Positions 21,171 through 30,564 of a stretch of DNA of 33,842 nt are shown here, one piece after another. The DNA is from an uncultured Mycoplasmatota bacterium (GTDB lineage Bacteria > Bacillota_I > Bacilli_A > RF39 > UBA660). The notes below the pieces were generated by a model. That model did no database searches and was not told the origin of the DNA. It saw nothing but the letters and a program-made list of their open reading frames with translations. The stretch is taken from contig CAMMMG010000009.1 in the NCBI GenBank assembly GCA_946497925.1, positions 1 through 33,842 on the forward strand, written 5' to 3'. The position numbers were made by a program, and so were the translations under genes. Positions within the stretch are counted from its first letter, which is position 1. Each line of letters begins with the position of its first letter.

Positions 21171-21701
21171 ATGAGCCGTATTGGAAATCGTAAAATTGAA
21201 GTTCCCGCAGGAGTAACAGTTAAAGAAGAAAACGGAATCGTAACAGTTACTGGCCCAAAGGGAAGCTTGAGCCAAAAGATGCTAAAAGGAATTAGCATGG
21301 AACAAAAAGATAATGAAATAACATTAACTAGAGTAAGCGATGCAGTAAAAGCAATGCATGGAACAATGAATGCACTTCTTCAAAATATGATTACAGGTGT
21401 AACTAAAGGATATGAGAAGGGACTAGAAATAGTAGGTGTTGGATATCGTTTCAATGTAAGTGGTAAAAAATTAACTATTAATGCTGGGTATTCTCATCCT
21501 GTAGAAATGACTATACCTGAAGGGCTTACTGTAGAAGCATCATCTAATACAGAAATAACAGTTAAAGGTATTGATAAAGCCTTAGTTGGTGAATTTGCTG
21601 CCAACGTAAGAAAAGTACGTCGCCCTGAACCATATAAAGGTAAAGGTATTCGCTATAAAGATGAACATATTAGACGTAAAGAAGGAAAGAAAGCTGCTTA
21701 A
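21171..21701 (+). CDS. rplF: 50S ribosomal protein L6
   Basis: MSRIGNRKIEVPAGV, RRPEPYKGKGIRYKDE. Confidence 0.98.
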   Translation: MSRIGNRKIEVPAGVTVKEENGIVTVTGPKGSLSQKMLKGISMEQKDNEITLTRVSDAVKAMHGTMNALLQNMITGVTKGYEKGLEIVGVGYRFNVSGKKLTINAGYSHPVEMTIPEGLTVEASSNTEITVKGIDKALVGEFAANVRKVRRPEPYKGKGIRYKDEHIRRKEGKKAA

Positions 21702-21724
21702 GCTAGTAGGAAGGAGAGAAATAT

Positions 21725-22087
21725 ATGATTAATAAAAAGTCAAGAAATAGCATGAGAGAAGTACGTCATGCTAGAATTAGAACTCATTTATGTGGAACAA
21801 GTGAGATTCCAAGACTAAATGTATTTAGATCAAACACTGCAATTTATGCACAAGTTATCGATGATGAGAGTTCTACTACTTTAGTATCTGCTTCTTCTAG
21901 AGATAAAGATTTAAATTTAAAGAATAAATCAAACATTGAAGCAGCTACTGCTGTAGGTGTTAGTATCGCTAAAAAATGTAGTGAAGCTGGCATTAAAAAA
22001 GTAGTATTTGATAGAGGTGGATATCTTTATCATGGACGTGTTAAAGCATTAGCAGATGCTGCACGTGAAAATGGACTAGAGTTCTAA
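21725..22087 (+). CDS. rplR: 50S ribosomal protein L18
   Basis: [42 protein letters not shown]. Confidence 0.97.
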   Translation: MINKKSRNSMREVRHARIRTHLCGTSEIPRLNVFRSNTAIYAQVIDDESSTTLVSASSRDKDLNLKNKSNIEAATAVGVSIAKKCSEAGIKKVVFDRGGYLYHGRVKALADAARENGLEF

Positions 22088-22098
22088 GGAGGGTAAAT

Positions 22099-22608
22099 AT
22101 GCAAAAACAAACAAACGATGCCAAAGAAAAACAAACTGAAGAACTAGTCGTTCAACTTAAAAGTGTAGTTAAAGTTACAAAAGGTGGACGTCAACGTCGT
22201 TTTTCAGCAGTTGTTGTTGTTGGAGATCGTAAAGGACATGTTGGTATCGGTACAGGTAAAGCTTTTGAAGTACCAGATGCTATTAAGAAAGCAATAAGCA
22301 ATGCTAATAAGAATATGATTACTATAGAATTAATTGATGGAAGAACTATTGCTCATGAAGTAATAGGAGTAAGTGGAGCTGCTAGAGTAATGTTAAAACC
22401 AGCTAAAGAAGGTACTGGTATCATTGCTGGAGGTAGTGTAAGAGCTGTCCTTGAACTAGCTGGAGTTCGTGATGTTGTATCAAAATCTCTTGGAGCTAGA
22501 ACTAAACTAAATATGGCAAATGCTGCTATAAATGGTCTTAAGAGTATTAAAACACCAGAAGAGGTTGCAAAACTTCGTGGTAAAACTGTAGAGGAGATTT
22601 TAGGATAA
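22099..22608 (+). CDS. rpsE: 30S ribosomal protein S5
   Basis: [30 protein letters not shown]. Confidence 0.97.
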   Translation: MQKQTNDAKEKQTEELVVQLKSVVKVTKGGRQRRFSAVVVVGDRKGHVGIGTGKAFEVPDAIKKAISNANKNMITIELIDGRTIAHEVIGVSGAARVMLKPAKEGTGIIAGGSVRAVLELAGVRDVVSKSLGARTKLNMANAAINGLKSIKTPEEVAKLRGKTVEEILG

Positions 22609-23051
22609 TGAAGTTACATGAATTAAAGAAAAATGAAGGTGCTACTTTCCGTAAAAAGATAGTAGGACGTGGACCTGGTTCAGGATTAGGAAAAACATCA
22701 GGCCGTGGACAAAAAGGACAAAACGCTCGTAGTGGTGGAGGAGTTTCACCAGTATTCGAAGGTGGACAATTACCACTATATAGACGCCTTCCAAAAAGAG
22801 GATTTAGTAATCATGATTTTAAAACAGTATATGCAGTTATCAATGTCGGAGATTTAAATGTATTTAATGATGGAGATGTTGTTACACCAGCATTACTTAA
22901 AGAAAAAGGAATTGTTAAAAAACAACTAGATGGAATTAAAGTATTAGGAAATGGTACACTTGAAAAGAAAATTACAATTCAAGCTCATAGATTTTCAAGT
23001 AGTGCTTTAAGAAAAATAGAAGAATCAGGAAGTAAAGCCGAGGTGATCTAA
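22608..23051 (+). CDS. rplO: 50S ribosomal protein L15
   Basis: [42 protein letters not shown]. Confidence 0.97.
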   Translation: MKLHELKKNEGATFRKKIVGRGPGSGLGKTSGRGQKGQNARSGGGVSPVFEGGQLPLYRRLPKRGFSNHDFKTVYAVINVGDLNVFNDGDVVTPALLKEKGIVKKQLDGIKVLGNGTLEKKITIQAHRFSSSALRKIEESGSKAEVI

Positions 23052-23052
23052 A

Positions 23053-24315
23053 ATGCCTCTATTGAAGCAATTATTTAAACCTACAAATAGAGATTTACTA
23101 AAAAGAATTGGTTTTACTTTAGTAGCATTAGCAATATTTATAATAGGAACAACTATTCAAGTTCCAGGAACTGAAAGTATTACTAAAAACCTAGGATTCC
23201 TAGAATTAGTTAATACTATGGGTGGTGGAGCTTTACAAAACTTTTCAATCTTTGCTTTAGGTGTTATGCCTTATATTACAGCAACGATTGTTATGCAACT
23301 ATTAGGAGAGCTAATTCCTTATTTCCAAGAGCTAAATAAACAAGGACATGTAGGTAGACAAAAAATTAATACCTATTCAAGATATATGGGAATACTATTT
23401 GCACTTTTACAAGGTTATGCCTTCTCATTTATGTTCTTAGGTAGAAGTGCAAGTGCCACTGAATATATCTATATATCAGTAGTATTAACAGCAGGTACAG
23501 CATTCCTACTTTGGTTAGGAGATCAAATTACAAGAAAAGGTATAGGTAATGGTTTAAGTCTAATAATTATGGCAGGAATTATTGCCACACTACCCGGGAT
23601 GTTTATTGATGCTTTCCAGGGATTAGTAGTATTTGATGGTACTGCTCAAGAAATAACATTAGGAGTAGTTAAATTTATCCTATTTGCAATAATCTACTTT
23701 GCTATCATCGTTGGAGTTATCTTCGTACAGATGGCAGAGAGAAAAGTTCCAATTCAATATGCTAATAAATCAACAACATATGGACAAAGCGCATCTTATG
23801 TTCCAATTAAAGTAAATACCGCTGGGGTTGTACCTGTGATATTCGCATCAAGTTTAATGGCAATTCCAGGAATTATCGCAGGCTTAATAAATAATGAAAG
23901 CTTTAGTCTTTTCGTTCAAAACTATTTAACATATACAACACCTGTAGGATTTATAATCTATGTAATATTTATATTCCTATTTGGATTTGTATATACTTAT
24001 ATGGTTTTCAAACCAGAAGACTTTGCTAAAAATCTTCAAGAAAGTGGAGGTTACATTCCAGGAATTAGACCAGGTAATGAAACTAAAACTTACTTATCAA
24101 AAGTATTAACAAGAATAACTTGTCTAGGTTCAGTCTTCTTAGCAATTATCGTAGCCTTACCAATAATATTCTCTAATGTAACAAGTTTACCAACAAGTGT
24201 TAGTATTGGAGGTACAGGATTACTAATTGTTGTAGGAGTTGCCCTAGAAACTTATAAACAAATAGAAGGAAGTCTTCTTTCTAGAAATTATAAGAAGGGT
24301 TATAGTAGAAGATGA
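23053..24315 (+). CDS. secY: Preprotein translocase subunit SecY
   Basis: multi-TM, GVMPYITATIVMQLL, IRPGNETKTYLSKVLTRIT; stop codon TGA. Confidence 0.97.
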   Translation: MPLLKQLFKPTNRDLLKRIGFTLVALAIFIIGTTIQVPGTESITKNLGFLELVNTMGGGALQNFSIFALGVMPYITATIVMQLLGELIPYFQELNKQGHVGRQKINTYSRYMGILFALLQGYAFSFMFLGRSASATEYIYISVVLTAGTAFLLWLGDQITRKGIGNGLSLIIMAGIIATLPGMFIDAFQGLVVFDGTAQEITLGVVKFILFAIIYFAIIVGVIFVQMAERKVPIQYANKSTTYGQSASYVPIKVNTAGVVPVIFASSLMAIPGIIAGLINNESFSLFVQNYLTYTTPVGFIIYVIFIFLFGFVYTYMVFKPEDFAKNLQESGGYIPGIRPGNETKTYLSKVLTRITCLGSVFLAIIVALPIIFSNVTSLPTSVSIGGTGLLIVVGVALETYKQIEGSLLSRNYKKGYSRR

Positions 24316-24971
24316 AAAATATAATTTTTATCGCCCCACCTGCTGCAGGTAAGGGGACCCAAAGTGCTATTTTAGAAAAGAAATATAACCTACCACATAT
24401 CTCAACAGGAGACATCTTAAGAGAAGAATCTAAAAAAGATAGTGAATTAGGTAGATATATTTCTGAAGTATTAAGTAGTGGAGGCTTAGTAAAAGATGAA
24501 GTTACTTATGAACTTCTAAGAAATCGTTTATCACAAGATGACTGTAAAAATGGTTATATCTTAGATGGTTTTCCAAGAAACATAGAGCAAGCCTATAAAT
24601 ATGATGAGATACTTAATAGTCTTAATCAAGAACTAGGCTATGTCATTCAGTTAGATATTTCTGAAGAAATACTTGAGAAAAGAATAACTGGAAGAAGAAT
24701 CTGTGAAGACTGTGGAAGTGTTTATAACATAAATTCCGATAATGAGAAACCTAAACAAGAGTCAATCTGTGATAAATGTAATGGTAAATTATATCAAAGA
24801 AACGATGATAACATAACTTCATTTAAGAATAGATATAATTTATATATAGAAAAAACTAAACCACTACTTGACTATTATGCCAAAAAAGGTATATTATATG
24901 TAATCAATGGAAATGATTCAGTTGAGGAAGTTTCTAAAAGAATAGATGCCGTTTTAAAAAAGGGGATGTAA
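24312..24971 (+). CDS. adk: Adenylate kinase with zinc-binding LID
   Basis: PPAAGKGTQS P-loop, CEDCG..CDKCNGKLYQRNDD; ATGA overlap with secY. Confidence 0.96.
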   Translation: MKNIIFIAPPAAGKGTQSAILEKKYNLPHISTGDILREESKKDSELGRYISEVLSSGGLVKDEVTYELLRNRLSQDDCKNGYILDGFPRNIEQAYKYDEILNSLNQELGYVIQLDISEEILEKRITGRRICEDCGSVYNINSDNEKPKQESICDKCNGKLYQRNDDNITSFKNRYNLYIEKTKPLLDYYAKKGILYVINGNDSVEEVSKRIDAVLKKGM

Positions 24972-24974
24972 AGA

Positions 24975-25721
24975 ATGATTACTTTAAAAAGTAAAAGAGA
25001 AATTGAGTTATTAAAAGAAGCTGGACATATTGTCTATCTTACTCATCAGTATTTACGTCCCCATATTAAAGCTGGTATCAAAACAAAAGAGTTAGACCGA
25101 CTTGCCGAAGAATTCATAAGAAGTAAAGGAGCGACACCATCATTTAAAGGTTATGAAGGATTTCCTTCTACACTTTGTGTAAGTATTAATGATGAAGTAG
25201 TTCATGGCTTTCCAAGTGATAGAGTTCTACAAGATGGTGATATAATATCAATAGATATTGGCGCTTGTTATAAAGGTTATCATGGCGATTCAGCTTGGAC
25301 TTACACCGTAGGTGAAGTAAGTGATGATGCTAAATACCTATTAGAACATACAGAAAAAGCTTTATATGAAGGTATTAAACAAGCGAAAGTCGGTAATAGA
25401 ATAGGCGATATCAGTTATGCCGTTGAAAAATATGCAACCGAACATAACTTAGGTGTCGTTAAAGAATTAGTAGGACATGGTGTTGGAACTAGTGTTCATG
25501 AAGCACCAGATGTTCCAAACTATGGTACTAAAGGAACAGGACCTAAAATTAGAGATGGCATGGTTATTGCCATTGAACCAATGTTAACTTTAGGAAGTCC
25601 AGATATCTATATAGAAGATAATGACTGGACCGTTAAAACAGAAGACTCTTCATTGTCAGCACATTTTGAACATACAATAGCGATTACTAATGAAGGAGTT
25701 ATTATATTAACAGGAGAGTGA
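24975..25721 (+). CDS. map: Methionine aminopeptidase, type I
   Basis: [51 protein letters not shown]. Confidence 0.97.
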   Translation: MITLKSKREIELLKEAGHIVYLTHQYLRPHIKAGIKTKELDRLAEEFIRSKGATPSFKGYEGFPSTLCVSINDEVVHGFPSDRVLQDGDIISIDIGACYKGYHGDSAWTYTVGEVSDDAKYLLEHTEKALYEGIKQAKVGNRIGDISYAVEKYATEHNLGVVKELVGHGVGTSVHEAPDVPNYGTKGTGPKIRDGMVIAIEPMLTLGSPDIYIEDNDWTVKTEDSSLSAHFEHTIAITNEGVIILTGE

Positions 25722-25725
25722 AAGA

Positions 25726-25941
25726 ATGGCTAAAGATGATGTTATTGAAGTTGAAGGTAAAGTTCTAGAAATTATACCAGGTGGTAAGTTCAAAGTACAA
25801 CTAGAAAACGGACATATAGTAGAAGCTCACGTTTCTGGTAAAATACGAATGAACTACATTCGCATCTTACCGGGGGATACCGTTATGTTAGAACTATCAC
25901 CTTATGATTTAACACGTGGGCGTATTACCTATCGTAAATAA
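25726..25941 (+). CDS. infA: Translation initiation factor IF-1
   Basis: [51 protein letters not shown]. Confidence 0.97.
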   Translation: MAKDDVIEVEGKVLEIIPGGKFKVQLENGHIVEAHVSGKIRMNYIRILPGDTVMLELSPYDLTRGRITYRK

Positions 25942-25955
25942 TAGGAGGGATAAAA

Positions 25956-26069
25956 ATGAAAGTAAGAGCAAGTGTAAAGAAAATTTGCCCAAAATGCAAA
26001 ATAGTAAGAAGAAAAGGTAAAATCAGAGTAATTTGTGAAAATCCAAAACACAAACAAGTACAAGGTTAA
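25956..26069 (+). CDS. rpmJ: 50S ribosomal protein L36 (not in supplied ORF track)
   Basis: [47 protein letters not shown]. Confidence 0.97.
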   Translation: MKVRASVKKICPKCKIVRRKGKIRVICENPKHKQVQG

Positions 26070-26084
26070 TAAGGAGGAGAAGTT

Positions 26085-26450
26085 ATGGCACGTATTAAAG
26101 GTGTAGATATTCCAAATGATAAGCATATATGTATATCACTTACATATATCTATGGTATTGGTAGAAGTTTAGCAAAGAAAATCTGTAAAAATGCTAAAGT
26201 TGACCCAACTAAGAAAGCAGGAGATTTAACTCAAGATGAGTTAATCGCTCTAAGAGATGAAATCAATAAACATCCAACTGAAGGTGATCTACGTCGTGAA
26301 GTTAGTATGAATATCAAAACTAAAATGGAAATTAATTCATATGAAGGAACACGTCATAAAAAAGGATTACCTGTAAGAGGTCAAAGAACAAATAGAAACG
26401 CTCGTACTCGTAAGGGTAGAGGTAAAGTAGTAGCTAACAAGAAAAAGTAG
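26085..26450 (+). CDS. rpsM: 30S ribosomal protein S13
   Basis: [51 protein letters not shown]. Confidence 0.97.
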   Translation: MARIKGVDIPNDKHICISLTYIYGIGRSLAKKICKNAKVDPTKKAGDLTQDELIALRDEINKHPTEGDLRREVSMNIKTKMEINSYEGTRHKKGLPVRGQRTNRNARTRKGRGKVVANKKK

Positions 26451-26463
26451 TTAGGAGGTTATT

Positions 26464-26847
26464 ATGGCTTATAAAACAAGAAAAAGAAAAGTTAAAAAGA
26501 ATATACCTGAAGGTGTAGTACATATTGGTGCAACTTTTAATAATACAATTATTACTATTACTGATAAAGAAGGTAACACTGTAAGTTGGGCATCAGCTGG
26601 TGCACTAGGATTTAAAGGAAGTAAGAAATCAACACCATTCGCAGCAGGTATGGCAGCAGAACAAGCAGGAAAAGCTGCATATGATATGGGAATGCGTAAA
26701 GTAGAAGTATTTGTTAAAGGATTAGGACCAGGAAGAGAAACAGCAATTAGATCACTTCAAACAGCAGGTCTTGAAGTAACAGGAATTACTGATGTTACAC
26801 CAATTCCACATAATGGATGCCGTCCACCAAAGCGTCCTCGTGGATAA
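26464..26847 (+). CDS. rpsK: 30S ribosomal protein S11
   Basis: [33 protein letters not shown]. Confidence 0.98.
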   Translation: MAYKTRKRKVKKNIPEGVVHIGATFNNTIITITDKEGNTVSWASAGALGFKGSKKSTPFAAGMAAEQAGKAAYDMGMRKVEVFVKGLGPGRETAIRSLQTAGLEVTGITDVTPIPHNGCRPPKRPRG

Positions 26848-26866
26848 TAAAAGGGAGGTTAATAAA

Positions 26867-27817
26867 TTGATAGAATTTGAAAAACCAGTTTATAAAATTA
26901 CTGATTATGTAGAAAATAATTTCTATGGAAAATTTGAACTAGAACCACTAGAAAGAGGTTTTGGTACAACTTTAGGAAATGCTTTAAGAAGAGTAATGTT
27001 ATCATCATTACCAGGTAGTGCAATTAGTGCTGTTAAAATTGATGGTGTATTACATGAATTCCAAACTATGGATGGAGTTATAGAAGATGTAACTACAATT
27101 ATCCTTAACTTAAAAGGAGTAGTTGTTAAGAATCATACAGAAGATACTAAAATAATTACTCTTAATAAAGTTGGAGAAGGAGTAGTAACAGCTGCTGATA
27201 TTGAAGCAGATAGTGATATTGAAATAATCAATAAAGATCATGTTATCGCAAATCTTGCTAAAGGTGGTGCTTTAAGCATGACTATGATTGTTACTAATGG
27301 TCGTGGTTATGTTAAGAGTGAAGATTCTAATCTTAGAGAAGATGATAAGAAAAATGGTTTCATCGCTATGGATGCAATCTATTCTCCGATTGAAAGAGTT
27401 TCATATGAAGTAGAAAGTGCTAGAGTTGGACAAGATGAAAGTTACGATAAATTAGTAATGGAAGTATGGACTAATGGTTCTATTAAACCAGAAGAGTCTA
27501 TCGCTTTAGCAGCTAAAATCTTAATTGAACACTTTAAACTAGTTACAGAATTAAGTGATATCTCTAATGTAAGTGGTATGATGATAGAAAAAACAGAAGA
27601 TCCTAAGACTAAAGCACTAGAAACATCTATTGAAGATTTAGACTTCTCAGTAAGAGCATATAACTGCTTAAAAAGAGCAGGTGTTCATACCTTACAAGAC
27701 TTAGTTAATAAGAGTGAAAACGATATGATGAAAATCCGTAACTTAGGAAAGAAATCATTAAAAGAAGTATTAGATAAAATTAAAGAATTAGGGCTTGACC
27801 TAAGAGAAGATGATTAA
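26867..27817 (+). CDS. rpoA: RNA polymerase subunit alpha (TTG start)
   Basis: FELEPLERGFGTTLGNALRRVMLSSLPG; TTG at 26867 after AAGGGAGGTT is in frame, and the upstream ATG of the ORF track lies inside rpsK. Confidence 0.95.
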   Translation: MIEFEKPVYKITDYVENNFYGKFELEPLERGFGTTLGNALRRVMLSSLPGSAISAVKIDGVLHEFQTMDGVIEDVTTIILNLKGVVVKNHTEDTKIITLNKVGEGVVTAADIEADSDIEIINKDHVIANLAKGGALSMTMIVTNGRGYVKSEDSNLREDDKKNGFIAMDAIYSPIERVSYEVESARVGQDESYDKLVMEVWTNGSIKPEESIALAAKILIEHFKLVTELSDISNVSGMMIEKTEDPKTKALETSIEDLDFSVRAYNCLKRAGVHTLQDLVNKSENDMMKIRNLGKKSLKEVLDKIKELGLDLREDD

Positions 27818-27829
27818 GGAGGTAAACTT

Positions 27830-28198
27830 ATGGCATATAGAAAATTAGGCGTTGATAATAAACACAGAAGAAGTATGTTAGCAACTCTTACTAAACAAGT
27901 AATTATGAATGGCCAAATAACAACTACTGAAACAAGAGCTAAAGAAGTTAGAAAAGCTGTTGATAAAATGATTACTTATGGTAAGAAGGGAGATCTTGGT
28001 AGTCGTCGTAGAGCCCTAGCTTTTCTTCACAATGACAAAGCTGTTGTAAATAAAATATTTAATGAACTAGCTCCACTTTATGCAAGTAGAAATGGTGGAT
28101 ATGCACAAATATTTAAATTAGGTGAACGTCGTGGAGATGGAGCATTACTTGCTATCATTAAATTAATAGATGAAGAGACTAAAGAAGAGACAAAATAA
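27830..28198 (+). CDS. rplQ: 50S ribosomal protein L17
   Basis: MAYRKLGVDNKHRRSMLATLTKQVI. Confidence 0.97.
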   Translation: MAYRKLGVDNKHRRSMLATLTKQVIMNGQITTTETRAKEVRKAVDKMITYGKKGDLGSRRRALAFLHNDKAVVNKIFNELAPLYASRNGGYAQIFKLGERRGDGALLAIIKLIDEETKEETK

Positions 28199-28211
28199 TG
28201 TCTCTTTTTTT
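28185..28211 (+). terminator. Terminator of the S10-spc-alpha cluster
   Basis: AAGAGAC (28185-28191) / GTCTCTT (28200-28206) then T-run; overlaps rplQ stop. Confidence 0.8.
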
Positions 28212-28235
28212 GTACAAGTATGATATAATATCTAT

Positions 28236-28345
28236 ACAGATGAAATACTTGTGAGGGAATAACGATGTGTTGGCAGAGCCAGTAAGCATACAGATTGTAT
28301 GTGAGAATTCATCTCCCCGGGGTATTTCATATTTTATTTTATCTT
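28236..28345 (+). ncRNA. Candidate structured RNA, copy A (class not recognised)
   Basis: Extended -10 TGA-TATAAT at 28221-28229; closing stem ATGAAATAC (28240-28248) / GTATTTCAT (28322-28330); GGGA+GATG / CATC+TCCC; hairpins TGGC-AGA-GCCA and GCATACA-GAT-TGTATGT; T-rich end. Confidence 0.55.
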
Positions 28346-28386
28346 AAACAGTGCTATAATAAAACGTATCTCGAGGAGGAAGTAGT

Positions 28387-29010
28387 ATGCAAGGAAAAAA
28401 TAAATATGTTAGAAACTTAACAATAGGAGCTGTCACAGGAGGTTTAATAATAGGAGGATTAAATCTTGTCTTAATTGACAGGAAACCATTTGTAAGAGAT
28501 TATATAGAGAATTATCAAGTAACCACAGATGCCACTATTAGGACAACAGAAGGTTTAACTAGATTAAATCCAACTTCACAGTTCTTAACTGAATATGAAC
28601 TTGAAAATATGAATGAATTAGAAGTAAAAAGCTATATACAAGCTGGAGATTATTATGATGTAGAAGCCTATGGTTTTTCAAATGGTAGTTTAAAAGATGA
28701 AGAAATAACTACAAAACAAAATCAATTTGAGAATGGAAACTCTTTATCTGCAATAACTAATTATGATAATACTGATGAATATCAAGTAGAAACTAGAGAA
28801 TTGCCTGCAAATTATGAAAATATTTTAGAAGAAATAAATATTAAAACTGTTAATTATGATAGTGTAATAAAGGTAAGAGAAAGTAGAAAAACTAATATGG
28901 AAGATACAACTTTTTGGATTTTAATTACATCAGTAGGAGCTTATATTGGACTTATGTGTGGTAATTTAGTAAGTGAACTATCTTCTAAAGTAAAGAAGAA
29001 AACAAAATAA
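28387..29010 (+). CDS. Membrane protein of unknown function (N- and C-terminal TM segments)
   Basis: LTIGAVTGGLIIGGLNLVL and FWILITSVGAYIGLMCGNLV; RBS CGAGGAGG; extended -10 TGC-TATAAT at 28352-28360. Confidence 0.75.
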   Translation: MQGKNKYVRNLTIGAVTGGLIIGGLNLVLIDRKPFVRDYIENYQVTTDATIRTTEGLTRLNPTSQFLTEYELENMNELEVKSYIQAGDYYDVEAYGFSNGSLKDEEITTKQNQFENGNSLSAITNYDNTDEYQVETRELPANYENILEEINIKTVNYDSVIKVRESRKTNMEDTTFWILITSVGAYIGLMCGNLVSELSSKVKKKTK

Positions 29011-29036
29011 TGTCATTATTTGCCTATAATTTCCAC

Positions 29037-29065
29037 TTGCTCATTCTCTCATTCTGTACTACAAT
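29037..29065 (+). promoter_or_regulatory. SigA-type promoter
   Basis: TTGCTC, 17 bp, TACAAT. Confidence 0.5.
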
Positions 29066-29085
29066 GATTAAAATGGAGAAGAGCT

Positions 29086-29946
29086 ATGGAAACCGATATA
29101 AAGAAGACAATTTTAAAAGAAGCTAAAGAATGCATTGAAAATGGAGATATAAATAAAGCAGAAGCTTTACTCAAAGGATATCTTGATTTTAATAATGACC
29201 CAGAAATATCAAGTACTCTTGCTAACATTTACACCCAAAGAGGAGAGTTAAAGGAAGCATTAGAGATATTAAAAGGACAGGATTCAAATTACTTTTGTGT
29301 ATTTAAATCACTTTCAGAAATCTATATTAAGTTAGAAAAATATGACAAACTATACAATTTATGGAAGAAAAATAAAAATAGAAATTTTCAAGACTTAAAA
29401 TGGGAAAAAGACCTAATAAAAGCAGAACGATATTTAAGAAGAGTACAAGTATTCTTAAAGTTATTTGTAAATAAGAGGATAGAAACACCTAAAAAACTTG
29501 ATTACCAAGAACAGCAATATGTAAAATACGATTATAATAGGGCCTTAGAACATATTGAATTAAGACATACTAGTGCTAATAATAATCCTAATGAAAATAC
29601 TAGTTCTATATTTTATAGTCATTATGATTTAGAAGAACTATTTTTAGTAGCGACTAGAAATATAGAATTTGAAAAAAGAGAAATAAAACTTAAATGGGAT
29701 TTTTCGGATACCTATATATTTTATTTTAAAGATATTGGTAGAAGTGAAACTGGTTTAAGTTTAAACTTTTTTAGGGTGGCAACTATTCCTAATACTAATA
29801 AAATAATTACAATGTTTCCAACATCAAATAGAAAGTCATCAAGCCTTTGTCGTATTTCCAAACAAGAGATGCTTCCTATATGCAATGATATTGTACATTC
29901 AAATAAAGCCTATAAAGTAAAAACTTATAGCCTTAACAAAAAGTAG
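29086..29946 (+). CDS. TPR-like repeat protein with uncharacterised C-terminal domain
   Basis: ECIENGDINKAEALLKGYLDFNNDPEISSTLANIYTQRGELKEALEILKG resembles tetratricopeptide repeats. Confidence 0.7.
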   Translation: METDIKKTILKEAKECIENGDINKAEALLKGYLDFNNDPEISSTLANIYTQRGELKEALEILKGQDSNYFCVFKSLSEIYIKLEKYDKLYNLWKKNKNRNFQDLKWEKDLIKAERYLRRVQVFLKLFVNKRIETPKKLDYQEQQYVKYDYNRALEHIELRHTSANNNPNENTSSIFYSHYDLEELFLVATRNIEFEKREIKLKWDFSDTYIFYFKDIGRSETGLSLNFFRVATIPNTNKIITMFPTSNRKSSSLCRISKQEMLPICNDIVHSNKAYKVKTYSLNKK

Positions 29947-29975
29947 TTGCATTACTCTATATTATTTTATATAAT
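29947..29975 (+). promoter_or_regulatory. Promoter of the T-box/leuS operon
   Basis: TTGCAT (29947-29952), 17 bp, TATAAT (29970-29975). Confidence 0.65.
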
Positions 29976-29984
29976 AATACTAGA

Positions 29985-30190
29985 TTTTAAATGTGGTTGT
30001 AGTAGTAAAAAAGACCTATTTCTATAGAGAGTTTGTGGTTGGTGGAAACAAACATAATAGCTTTTTGAACTTGATAACCTTAAACATTTACGGATAAGTC
30101 CGATATAACTTTAAAGTGCATAGATTTCTATGAAGCAAGATGGTACCACGGGTTTAACTCGTTCTTGTTAATAGGAATCTATTTTTGTTA
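29985..30190 (+). promoter_or_regulatory. T-box leader (leucine) with attenuator
   Basis: AGAGAGTTTGTGGTTGGTGGAAACAAAC stem I; candidate specifier CTT in TTGAACTTG; T-box AAGATGGTACCACGG; terminator TAGATTTCTAT (30121-30131) / ATAGGAATCTA (30171-30181) + TTTTT. Confidence 0.92.
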
Positions 30191-30201
30191 GGAGGAGTAT
30201 T

Positions 30202-30564
30202 ATGTTAGATGAGTTAATATTATTTATTATGACTTTCTTACTAGTTTTTATAATATATGAATTATTTTTAGTAAGAAAATCTAAAAAAGATAAAAGAAGA
30301 AAGAAACCAGTTGAGGTTAATTACCTGATAGGCAAATATAATCTTGATTTAGATAAACTAAACTATAAGAGACTCTTAAATATAATAAGTGCTGTTAGTG
30401 CTTTTGATATTTCATTAGTAGTAACAATAGTCTCATTATTAGATAGTTTTTATTTACAGTTATTAATAGGCTTTGTCTTAATAATGCTATTAATACTTGT
30501 AAGTTATGATATAGTAGGAAGAATATACAAGAAGAAAGGATGTTGTAAGAATGGAAAAAATTAA
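30202..30564 (+). CDS. Small membrane protein of unknown function in leuS operon
   Basis: 120 aa, hydrophobic segments LILFIMTFLLVFIIYELFLV and LLIGFVLIMLLILVSYDIV; RBS TAGGAGGAG; overlaps leuS start by 14 bp. Confidence 0.75.
   Translation: MLDELILFIMTFLLVFIIYELFLVRKSKKDKRRKKPVEVNYLIGKYNLDLDKLNYKRLLNIISAVSAFDISLVVTIVSLLDSFYLQLLIGFVLIMLLILVSYDIVGRIYKKKGCCKNGKN

Noticed and set aside
24300-25725. Possible UGA=Trp recoding (Mollicutes-like composition and missing rpmD)
   Set aside because: secY and map terminate at TGA at their expected C-termini, and Trp is encoded by TGG throughout.
28236-28345. RNA A as 6S RNA or small SRP RNA
   Set aside because: Too short for 6S and lacks the conserved SRP GGAAG/AGCAG apical loop motif.
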